In this document: positions 8,297-15,404 of the stretch, in pieces
How the letters are laid out: each line of letters opens with the position of its first letter
How positions within the stretch are numbered: position 1 is the first letter of the stretch
Origin: Sphingosinicella ginsenosidimutans
GTDB lineage: Bacteria > Pseudomonadota > Alphaproteobacteria > Sphingomonadales > Sphingomonadaceae
DNA length: 64,000 nt
Assembly: GCF_007995055.1 (NCBI RefSeq)
Contig: NZ_VOQQ01000001.1
Coordinates: forward strand, 868,001-932,000
Reading direction: 5' to 3'
Made by a program: the position numbers and the translations under genes
Notes under the pieces: model-generated
Seen by the model: only the letters and a program-made list of their open reading frames with translations
Told to the model about the DNA's origin: nothing
The model's database searches: none

Positions 8297-10810
8297 ATGA
8301 ACGATCAAGTTGCCGAGCGTATCACCCTCCGCCGCGCGCCGGGGCGGTTTGCGGACGTGAGATCCGCCCTCGCCAATGCCTGGCGCAAGCGCTGGGTGAA
8401 GATTCTCTCGGTGATCGTCGCGCTTCCGTTCATCGCCTATTTCATCCTCTGGCTGCTGTTCGCGCGCGGCCTTCCATCGGCCGATTCGCTGCTTCATTAC
8501 GAGCCGGCGCTGCCGACCTATGTCCGCGACGTCAACGGCACCCCGGTGCAGAGCTTCGCGCGCGAGCGGCGGGTGCAGCTTGCCTATGCCGAATTCCCGC
8601 CGCAGCTGATCGACGCCTTCCTCGCCGCCGAGGATCGCACCTTCTTCAGCCATGGCGGCATCGACTATCCGGGCCTGCTCGGCGCGGTGTGGGATTATGT
8701 CTCCAAGGCCGGGAGCGGCGAGCGCGCGCATGGCGGCTCCACGATCACCCAGCAGGTCGCCAAGATCTTCTTCACCGGCAACGAATATTCGGTGACCCGC
8801 AAGATCCGCGAGGCCTTCCTGGCCCGGCGGATCGAGGCGACGCTTTCCAAGCAGCAGATCCTCGAACTCTATCTCAACCAGATCTTCCTCGGCCGGAACG
8901 CCTATGGCGTGGCGGCGGCGGCGCGCGCCTATTTCAACAAGGACGTGAACCAGCTCACCATCGCCGAATCGGCGATGCTGGCGAGCCTGCCGCGATCGCC
9001 GACGAACTATGATCCGGTCGCGCACCATGATCGCGCGCTTTCGCGGCGAAACTGGGTGCTCGGCGAGATGCGGCGCAACGGTTTCATCACCCCCGCGCAA
9101 TATCAGGAGGCCGTCGCCCAGCCGCTCGCGACGGTGCGCGGCGGGGCCGCCGATGCGACCCGCAATGTCGGCGGCTATTTCATGGAGGAGGTTCGCCGCG
9201 ACCTGATCCAGCGTTACGGCGCCAGCGCCGAATCGGGCCCGAACAGCGTCTATGCCGGCGGGCTTTGGGTCCGCTCCTCCTACGATCCGGTCATGCAGCA
9301 GGCGGCTGAGACCGCGCTTCGCGACGGCCTGATCCGCTACGATCGCGGCCGCGGCGGCTGGCGCGATCCGGGCCTCACCGTCGATCTGTCGCGCGACTGG
9401 CGCAGCCAGCTCGCCGTCGCCCAGTTCGGCCCGGGGCCCTGGCGGGCCGCGGTGGTGCTCTCAAAGGAAGGCGGCAGCGCGACGATCGGCTTCGTCGACG
9501 GGACGACCGGCACGCTCCCTGCGTCCGGCGCGTCGATGCCGGTGCGTGGATCGGGGCAATCGGCGTTCAGCGCGCTTCGGCCCGGGGCGATCATCGCGGT
9601 CGCGCAGGACAATGGCGGAAGCTGGGGCCTGCGCTCCATCCCCGAAGTCCAGGGCGGCATGGTGGTCGAGGAGGTGGCGAGCGGCCGCGTCCTCGCCATG
9701 CAGGGCGGATTCGATCTTCGCGGCGGCGCGTTCAACCGGGCCACCCAGGCGATGCGCCAGCCGGGATCGACCTTCAAACCCGTCGTCTATTCGGCTGCGC
9801 TCGATGCGGGCATGACCCCGGCGACGCTGATCGTCGACGGGCCCTTCTGCGTGAACCAGGGCAGCCCCGGCCAGAAATGCTTCCGCAATTTCGGCGGCGC
9901 CGCCGGTGCCGGGCCACAGACCATGCGCTGGGGGGTCGAGCAATCGCGCAACCTGATGACGGTGCGCACCGCCAACCAGATCGGCATGAACCTCGTCGTT
10001 CGCCGCGCCCATGAACTCGGCGTCGGCGATTATCCGCCCTATCTCGCGATTTCGCTCGGCGCCGGCGAGACGACTGTCCAGCGGATGACCAACATGGTCG
10101 CGACGCTCGCCAATCAGGGGCGGGCGATGACGCCGACCCTGATCGATTATATCCAGGACCGGCACGGGCGCGTGATCTGGCGCGCCGACACACGGCCCTG
10201 CGACCGCTGCAACGCGCCCGACTGGGACGGCCGCCCGATGCCGCGCCCGCCGCTTCGCACCCGCCAGGTGATCGATCCGATGACCGCCTATCAGATGGTC
10301 CACATCATGGAAGGCGTCGTCCAGCGCGGCACAGCGACCGTGCTTCGCGATCTCGGCCGCCCCTTGTTCGGCAAGACCGGCACCACCACCGGGCCGACCA
10401 ACGTCTGGTTCGTCGGCGGATCGCAGCAGGTCGTCGCCGGCATCTATCTCGGGTTCGATAATCCGCGGCCGATGGGCGGCTATGCCCAGGGCGGCACGAT
10501 TGCGGCGCCGGTCTTCCGCCAGTTCGCGCAGACCGCGTTCCAGGGCATGCCGGTGATCCCCTTCCGCGCCCCGCCGGGCATCCGCATGGTCGCGATCGAC
10601 CGGCGCACCGGCAACCGCGCCTTCGGCGTCTGGCCGGGCAGCGACCCGCGCGCCGCCGTGATCTGGGAGGCGTTCAAGCCGGAGAGCGAGCCGAGGCGCA
10701 CCGCGACCCGCGAGGAGCTCGCCGCGCCGCCGCCGCAGACCCGATCGGCCGAGCACGCGGCGGACCGGCGCGACAGCGATTTCTTGCAAAGTCAGGGCGG
10801 GATTTACTAA
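8297..10810 (+). CDS. mrcA: Penicillin-binding protein 1A (bifunctional transglycosylase/transpeptidase)
   Basis: 837 residues, a class A PBP anchored by one membrane segment (about 35-57). The GT51 domain has catalytic E112 in EDRTFFSHGG and the GGSTITQQ motif at 146-153. The transpeptidase domain has the SxxK motif S491-K494 (PGSTFKP), an SRN motif, and KTGTT starting at K693. An OB-like insertion, typical of PBP1A, lies between the two catalytic domains. The C-terminal tail (about 790-837) is polar and probably disordered. The rne-amiC-mrcA-prfB order is familiar from sphingomonads. Confidence 0.97.
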   Translation: MNDQVAERITLRRAPGRFADVRSALANAWRKRWVKILSVIVALPFIAYFILWLLFARGLPSADSLLHYEPALPTYVRDVNGTPVQSFARERRVQLAYAEFPPQLIDAFLAAEDRTFFSHGGIDYPGLLGAVWDYVSKAGSGERAHGGSTITQQVAKIFFTGNEYSVTRKIREAFLARRIEATLSKQQILELYLNQIFLGRNAYGVAAAARAYFNKDVNQLTIAESAMLASLPRSPTNYDPVAHHDRALSRRNWVLGEMRRNGFITPAQYQEAVAQPLATVRGGAADATRNVGGYFMEEVRRDLIQRYGASAESGPNSVYAGGLWVRSSYDPVMQQAAETALRDGLIRYDRGRGGWRDPGLTVDLSRDWRSQLAVAQFGPGPWRAAVVLSKEGGSATIGFVDGTTGTLPASGASMPVRGSGQSAFSALRPGAIIAVAQDNGGSWGLRSIPEVQGGMVVEEVASGRVLAMQGGFDLRGGAFNRATQAMRQPGSTFKPVVYSAALDAGMTPATLIVDGPFCVNQGSPGQKCFRNFGGAAGAGPQTMRWGVEQSRNLMTVRTANQIGMNLVVRRAHELGVGDYPPYLAISLGAGETTVQRMTNMVATLANQGRAMTPTLIDYIQDRHGRVIWRADTRPCDRCNAPDWDGRPMPRPPLRTRQVIDPMTAYQMVHIMEGVVQRGTATVLRDLGRPLFGKTGTTTGPTNVWFVGGSQQVVAGIYLGFDNPRPMGGYAQGGTIAAPVFRQFAQTAFQGMPVIPFRAPPGIRMVAIDRRTGNRAFGVWPGSDPRAAVIWEAFKPESEPRRTATREELAAPPPQTRSAEHAADRRDSDFLQSQGGIY

Positions 10811-10846
10811 CGCCCCCGCGAGCCCGACATTTTTTAGGAACATGAG

Positions 10847-11974
10847 ATGCGCGCCGAAGCGCAAGCCTCGATCGATCAGATCAATGCCGCCCTCGCTTTG
10901 CTGCGCCGCTTCCTCGACTGGGACCGCGCGCTGAAGCGGCTCGACGAGCTCAATGCGCGCGTCGAGGACCCCAAGCTGTGGGACGACGCCAAGGCCGCGC
11001 AGGACGTGATGCGCGAGCGTCGCCGGCTCGACGAGGCGATCGGCGCGACCCGGGCGATCGAGAAGGAGCTCGCCGACACCACCGAGCTCATGGAAATGGC
11101 CGAGGCGGAGGGCGACGAGTCGCTGGTCGACGACGCCGTCACCGCGCTCGCCGACCTCGCCCGGCGGGCCGAGAGCGACAAGGTGAAGGCGCTCCTCGCC
11201 GGCGAGGCCGACGCCAACGACACCTATATCGAGATCAATGCCGGTGCGGGCGGCACCGAGAGCCAGGATTGGGCCGAGATGCTCCAGCGCATGTACACGC
11301 GCTGGGCCGAGCGCCATGGCATGAAGGTGGAGCTGATCGATCACCATGCCGGCGAGCAGGCCGGGATCAAATCGGCGACCCTGCTGATCAAGGGCGAGAA
11401 CGCCTATGGCTATGCCAAGACCGAGAGCGGGGTTCACCGGCTGGTGCGGATCAGCCCCTATGACAGCTCGGCGCGGCGGCACACCAGCTTCTCGTCGGTC
11501 TGGGTCTATCCGGTGATCGACGACAATATCGACATCGAGATCAACGAATCCGATCTGCGCATCGACACCTATCGCGCGAGCGGCGCGGGCGGGCAGCATA
11601 TCAACACCACCGATTCGGCGGTGCGGATCACCCATTTGCCGACCGGAATCGTCGTCCAGTGCCAGAACCAGCGTTCGCAGCACAAGAACCGCGCGGAGGC
11701 CTATAACCAGCTGCGCGCCCGCCTTTACGAGCGCGAGCTGGCCGAGCGCGAGGCCGCCGCCAATGCCCAGAACGCGACCAAGACCGATATCGGCTGGGGC
11801 CACCAGATCCGATCCTATGTCCTCCAGCCCTATCAGCTGGTGAAGGACCTGCGGACCGGCGTGACGTCGACCGCGCCGTCCGACGTTCTCGACGGGGATC
11901 TTGATCGTTTCATGGCCGCCGCGCTGTCGCAGCGCGTGACGGGCGAAAAGGTGGACGTCGAGGATGTGGACTAA
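10847..11974 (+). CDS. prfB: Peptide chain release factor 2
   Basis: 375 residues. RF2 recognises UAA and UGA and triggers peptidyl-tRNA hydrolysis. The GGQ motif is at 248-250. The stop-codon recognition tripeptide is SPY at 203-205, where E. coli has SPF; the Tyr variant is conservative. The frame is open from the first ATG, so expression does not need the programmed +1 frameshift found near codon 26 in E. coli prfB. AGGAAC precedes the ATG. The last 11 bp overlap the start of the methyltransferase gene. Confidence 0.97.
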   Translation: MRAEAQASIDQINAALALLRRFLDWDRALKRLDELNARVEDPKLWDDAKAAQDVMRERRRLDEAIGATRAIEKELADTTELMEMAEAEGDESLVDDAVTALADLARRAESDKVKALLAGEADANDTYIEINAGAGGTESQDWAEMLQRMYTRWAERHGMKVELIDHHAGEQAGIKSATLLIKGENAYGYAKTESGVHRLVRISPYDSSARRHTSFSSVWVYPVIDDNIDIEINESDLRIDTYRASGAGGQHINTTDSAVRITHLPTGIVVQCQNQRSQHKNRAEAYNQLRARLYERELAEREAAANAQNATKTDIGWGHQIRSYVLQPYQLVKDLRTGVTSTAPSDVLDGDLDRFMAAALSQRVTGEKVDVEDVD

Positions 11975-12656
11975 GCGGGCGGTCCTTCTCGCCGCGCTCG
12001 TCCTGGCCGGCTGTCACGAGGCGCAGCCGCAAGCCTCGCCCTTTCCGGAGCCGCGCCGCCCGGTCGCGCCGATCGTCTCGTCGCGCTACCTCAACGAAGA
12101 CGCCCGCGACGATGTCGGCGAATTCGCGACGGTGGTCCGCCTCGCCGAGGTCGCGCCCGGCATGTCGGTCGCCGATATCGGCGCGGGCGAGGGCTATTAT
12201 ACGGTGCGCCTGTCGCCGATGGTCGGCGCGCGCGGCCGCGTGCTCGCCGAGGATATCGTGCCCGAGACGATCCGCGCGCTCGCCCAGCGCGTCCAGCGCG
12301 AGCGGCTCGACAATGTCGCGATCAAGCTCGGCCAGCCCAACGATCCGCAGCTCCCCGCCGTCTCGTTCGACCGCATCTTCATGATCCACATGTATCACGA
12401 GATCGCACGGCCGAGCGAATTCCTGTGGCACCTGCGCGACGCCCTGAAGCCCAATGGCAGCATCGTCATCGTCGACGGCGATCGGCCCACCAACCGCCAC
12501 GGCACCCCGCCACGGCTGCTGGTCTGCGAGCTCAACGCCATCGGCTACGACCTGAAAAGGTTCGAGCGGCTGCCCGATTCCGAATCCTATTTCGCCTGGT
12601 TCGAGGCGCGCGGCCCCAAGCCCGCGCCGCGGGACATCCCGGTCTGCGGACCCTAG
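11964..12656 (+). CDS. SAM-dependent methyltransferase with lipoprotein signal
   Basis: 230 residues. The N-terminus is a textbook lipoprotein signal, a basic start and hydrophobic stretch ending in LVLAGC with the lipid cysteine at 17, so the product should be exported and lipidated. The rest is a class I methyltransferase fold with SAM loop [12 protein letters not shown] at 69-80 and an acidic end of the second strand (AEDIVPE). A periplasmic methyltransferase is puzzling because SAM is cytosolic. Similar predicted periplasmic methyltransferases are annotated in sphingomonads, with substrate unknown. It starts inside prfB (11-bp overlap) and its TAG overlaps, on the other strand, the TAG of the RadC-like gene. 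Confidence 0.8.
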   Translation: MWTKRAVLLAALVLAGCHEAQPQASPFPEPRRPVAPIVSSRYLNEDARDDVGEFATVVRLAEVAPGMSVADIGAGEGYYTVRLSPMVGARGRVLAEDIVPETIRALAQRVQRERLDNVAIKLGQPNDPQLPAVSFDRIFMIHMYHEIARPSEFLWHLRDALKPNGSIVIVDGDRPTNRHGTPPRLLVCELNAIGYDLKRFERLPDSESYFAWFEARGPKPAPRDIPVCGP

Positions 12657-13033
12657 AGCAGCCCGAGCTCGCGAAAGCTGCGGCAATCGCCGCCGGCGAA
12701 GATCAGATGGTCGTGGAGACGGATGCCGAGGCTGGCCGCGGCGCGCGCGAGACTGCGCGTGGCGGCGACGTCGGCCGCGCTCGGCCGCGGATCCCCGCCC
12801 GGATGATTGTGCGCGAGGATGAGGCCTCGGGAGTCACGCTTCAGCGCGGCGGCGAGGATGTCGCGGATCGGCAGCGGCGCCGAATCGCCCGGCGTCACCG
12901 CGCTCTCGTCGCAGCCGAGCACGCGTCGCTCCGGCCCGAGATGGAGCACCGCGATCCGCTCGCCGGCGACATGGCGGAAATGGTGCGCAAGGAGAGTGGC
13001 GGCATCACGCGCGCTTCCGACGATCATGGGCAT
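12653..13033 (-). CDS. Stand-alone RadC/JAMM-domain protein
   Basis: 126 residues, consisting only of the JAB1/MPN-like domain of RadC. The JAMM motif H75-x-H77-x7-S85-x2-D88 is intact ([14 protein letters not shown]), and E25 is the probable fourth active-site residue. Standard RadC proteins (~220 residues) also carry an N-terminal helix-hairpin-helix domain, which is missing here. Predicted zinc isopeptidase or nuclease-like fold; despite its name, RadC has no proven repair function. It is convergent with the methyltransferase (shared CTAG) and divergent from thyA. An ATG two codons downstream is an alternative start. Confidence 0.78.
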   Translation of the reverse strand: MPMIVGSARDAATLLAHHFRHVAGERIAVLHLGPERRVLGCDESAVTPGDSAPLPIRDILAAALKRDSRGLILAHNHPGGDPRPSAADVAATRSLARAAASLGIRLHDHLIFAGGDCRSFRELGLL

Positions 13034-13094
13034 TCAATGCCATGCGCGCGAGCGGAGTTGCGCCGAATCGACTCCATTCCGGCGCCATTTTGGA

Positions 13095-13123
13095 TTGGAA
13101 ACGCCGCGTCCGAGCGGTCATAA
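13095..13123 (+). promoter_or_regulatory. Candidate thyA promoter (possibly leaderless mRNA)
   Basis: -35 TTGGAA (13095-13100), 17-bp spacer, -10 TCATAA (13118-13123). The -10 ends only 7 nt before the thyA ATG, so the transcript would begin at or next to the start codon. No Shine-Dalgarno sequence precedes the ATG, which agrees with leaderless initiation. Confidence 0.4.
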
Positions 13124-13130
13124 ACGGGCG

Positions 13131-13925
13131 ATGCAGGCCTATCTCGATCTCCTGAAACTGATCCTCGACGAAGGCGTGCCGCAACAGGATCGCACCGGCG
13201 TCGGCACGCGATCGGTGTTCGGCCACCAGATGCGATTCGACCTCGCCAGAGGCTTCCCCCTGGTGACGACCAAGAAGCTCCACCTTCGCTCGATCGTCAT
13301 CGAATTGCTCTGGTTCCTGAGGGGCGACACCAATGTGCGCTGGCTGCAGGAGCAAAAAGTCAGCATCTGGGATGAATGGGCCGACGCGAACGGCGATCTC
13401 GGCCCCGTCTACGGCAAGCAATGGCGGCATTGGGAGACGCCCGACGGGCGCGAGATCGACCAGATCGCCGGGCTCGTCGATCTCATCAAGCGCGATCCCG
13501 CCTCACGCCGCCAGATCGTCACCGCATGGAACCCGGCGGACCTGCACAGGATGGCGCTCGCCCCCTGCCACTGCCTGTTCCAGACCCAGGTCGCGAACGG
13601 CCGGCTCAATCTCCAGCTTTACCAGCGCAGCGCCGACGTGTTCCTGGGCGTGCCGTTCAACATCGCCAGCTACGCGCTGCTGACCCATATGCTGGCGCAG
13701 CAATGCGGGCTCGAGCCGGGCGTGTTCGTGTGGACCGGCGGCGATTGCCACCTTTATTCGAACCATCTCGATCAGGCGCGCGAGCAGCTGACCCGCGATC
13801 CGCGGCCGCTGCCAAAGCTCACCATCCTTCGCCGCCCGCACGCGATCGACGATTATCGTTACGAGGATTTCGAGATCAGCGGCTACGACCCGCACCCGCA
13901 CATCAGGGCCGAGGTGGCGGTGTGA
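13131..13925 (+). CDS. thyA: Thymidylate synthase
   Basis: 264 residues, the same length as E. coli ThyA. Converts dUMP to dTMP with methylene-tetrahydrofolate, producing dihydrofolate. The nucleophile is C146 in [10 protein letters not shown], at the identical residue number to E. coli; [17 protein letters not shown] is the nucleotide-binding segment. The start at 13131 fits the family N-terminus exactly ([15 protein letters not shown]); upstream in-frame codons overlap the divergent RadC-like gene. The stop overlaps the GTG of folA (GTGA), coupling it to the enzyme that recycles its product. Confidence 0.98.
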   Translation: MQAYLDLLKLILDEGVPQQDRTGVGTRSVFGHQMRFDLARGFPLVTTKKLHLRSIVIELLWFLRGDTNVRWLQEQKVSIWDEWADANGDLGPVYGKQWRHWETPDGREIDQIAGLVDLIKRDPASRRQIVTAWNPADLHRMALAPCHCLFQTQVANGRLNLQLYQRSADVFLGVPFNIASYALLTHMLAQQCGLEPGVFVWTGGDCHLYSNHLDQAREQLTRDPRPLPKLTILRRPHAIDDYRYEDFEISGYDPHPHIRAEVAV

Positions 13926-14422
13926 CCCGTCCGCCGATCGCGCTGGTAGTGGCGCGCGCGGACAATGGCGTGATCGGGCGCGACGGCCGGCTTCCCTGGC
14001 ATCTCCCTGACGATCTGAGGCGCTTCAAACGGCTGACCATGGGCACGGCGATGATCATGGGCCGCAAGACCTTCGAAAGCCTCCCCGGATTGCTCCCCGC
14101 CCGGCGCCACATCGTCCTGACCCGCGATCGCGGATGGCGGGCCGAGGGGGCCGAGGTGGTCCACGACGTCGGCGGCGCGATCGCGGCGGCCGGGGACGAC
14201 GCAGCCGTCTCCGTCATCGGGGGCGCCGACATCTTCCAGCTGTTCCTGCCGATCGCCGACCGGATCGAGCTCACCGAGGTCCATGGCGACATCGCCGGCG
14301 ACGTGACGCTGCCCCCCTTCGATCCCGCGCGCTGGCGCGAGATTTCACGCGAGGATCATCCGGCGGCCGAGGGTCGTCCGTCGTTCAGCTTCGTGACACT
14401 CGCGCCGCACGCCGTTGTTTGA
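13922..14422 (+). CDS. folA: Dihydrofolate reductase
   Basis: 166 residues from a GTG at 13922 that overlaps the thyA stop (GTGA). Reduces dihydrofolate to tetrahydrofolate with [18 protein letters not shown] at about 24-36 contains the active-site acid (D31, aligned with E. coli D27). IMGRKTFES and the glycine pair in VIGGADIF are NADPH-binding segments. The first residues ([17 protein letters not shown]) match the family, which supports the GTG over any internal ATG. thyA-folA pairing ensures recycling of dihydrofolate. Confidence 0.95.
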   Translation: MTRPPIALVVARADNGVIGRDGRLPWHLPDDLRRFKRLTMGTAMIMGRKTFESLPGLLPARRHIVLTRDRGWRAEGAEVVHDVGGAIAAAGDDAAVSVIGGADIFQLFLPIADRIELTEVHGDIAGDVTLPPFDPARWREISREDHPAAEGRPSFSFVTLAPHAVV

Positions 14423-14443
14423 TCACCGGCACTTTCCTATAGC
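14415..14443 (+). promoter_or_regulatory. Candidate ribF promoter inside the folA 3' end
   Basis: -35 TTGTTT (14415-14420), 17-bp spacer, -10 TATAGC (14438-14443), ending 7 nt before the chosen ribF ATG (14451). The geometry is the same as at thyA and again suggests a leaderless or nearly leaderless transcript. No FMN riboswitch can fit in the 28-nt gap. Confidence 0.4.
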
Positions 14444-14450
14444 CCGATCC

Positions 14451-15392
14451 ATGGAGCGCCTCGACGGGGGCTCGGCGGTTCCGGAGCGGCTTCGCGGGGG
14501 CATCGTCGCGCTCGGCAATTTCGACGGTTTTCACGAGGGCCACCAGGCGGTGGTCGGTCGCGCCGTCTCGCGCGCCCGCGCCGAGGGGCGGCCGGCGCTG
14601 GTCGCGACCTTCGATCCGCATCCGGTTCATTATTTCAGGCCGGACCTGCCGCCCTTTCGCCTCACCAGCCTCGACCAGCGCCAGCGCCTCTTCGCCGAGG
14701 CGGGGGCCGATGCGATGCTGGTGTTCCGCTTCGACGCGGAGCTCGCGGGCGTCACCGCTCCCGATTTCGTCACCGATCATCTCGCCAGCCGGATCGGCGC
14801 CGCCGGCGTCGTCACCGGCGAGGATTTCACCTTCGGCAAGGGGCGCGGCGGCAATGTCGACGTGCTGAAGCTGCTCGGCCAGGCGAACCGCATCTCGGTC
14901 GATGCGGTGGCGCCGGTGGTGGAGGATGGCGAGGCCGTCTCGTCGAGCCGCATCCGCGATGCGCTGCGGGCCGGCGATTGCCCCCTCGCCGCGCGTCTCC
15001 TTACCCGGCCCTTCGCGATCGAGGGGGTTGTGGAGCATGGCGACAAGCGCGGCCGCGAACTCGGCTTTCCGACCGCCAATCTGGCGATGGGCGATTATCT
15101 GCGCCCCCGATTCGGCGTCTATGCGGTGCGCGGCCGCCTGCCCGACGGACGCATGGTGGACGGCGTCGCCAATCTCGGCACCCGGCCGATGTTTGATCCG
15201 CCCAAAGAGCTGCTCGAGCCGTGGTTCTTCGATTTCGACGGCGATCTCTACGGGCAGACGATCGAGGTCGCGCTGATCGCCTTCCTGCGCGACGAGACGA
15301 CCTTCGACGGGCTCGACGCACTGAAGGCGCAGATCATGCGCGATGCCGAGGCGGCGAAGGCGGCGCTTGCCGCGACGCCGCCACAACCTTAA
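14451..15392 (+). CDS. ribF: Bifunctional riboflavin kinase / FAD synthetase
   Basis: 313 residues. The N-terminal nucleotidyltransferase (FMN to FAD) shows GNFDGFHEGHQ at 22-32 and SSSRIR at 164-169. The C-terminal flavokinase (riboflavin to FMN) shows GFPTANL at 205-211. An in-frame ATG at 14415 would overlap folA and add 12 residues unlike the family, so 14451 is preferred. ileS begins 12 bp downstream, and the ribF-ileS-lspA order is conserved in many proteobacteria. Confidence 0.96.
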   Translation: MERLDGGSAVPERLRGGIVALGNFDGFHEGHQAVVGRAVSRARAEGRPALVATFDPHPVHYFRPDLPPFRLTSLDQRQRLFAEAGADAMLVFRFDAELAGVTAPDFVTDHLASRIGAAGVVTGEDFTFGKGRGGNVDVLKLLGQANRISVDAVAPVVEDGEAVSSSRIRDALRAGDCPLAARLLTRPFAIEGVVEHGDKRGRELGFPTANLAMGDYLRPRFGVYAVRGRLPDGRMVDGVANLGTRPMFDPPKELLEPWFFDFDGDLYGQTIEVALIAFLRDETTFDGLDALKAQIMRDAEAAKAALAATPPQP

Positions 15393-15404
15393 GTCCCGCG
15401 CTTC

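Noticed and set aside
10847..10940. Programmed frameshift site in prfB
   Set aside because: The frame is continuous and family alignment runs through codon 26 without a stop.
9461..11803. Minus frame of 780 codons
   Set aside because: Antisense to mrcA and prfB; no motif.
14423..14450. FMN riboswitch before ribF
   Set aside because: Only 28 nt separate the genes; no RFN-like structure is possible.
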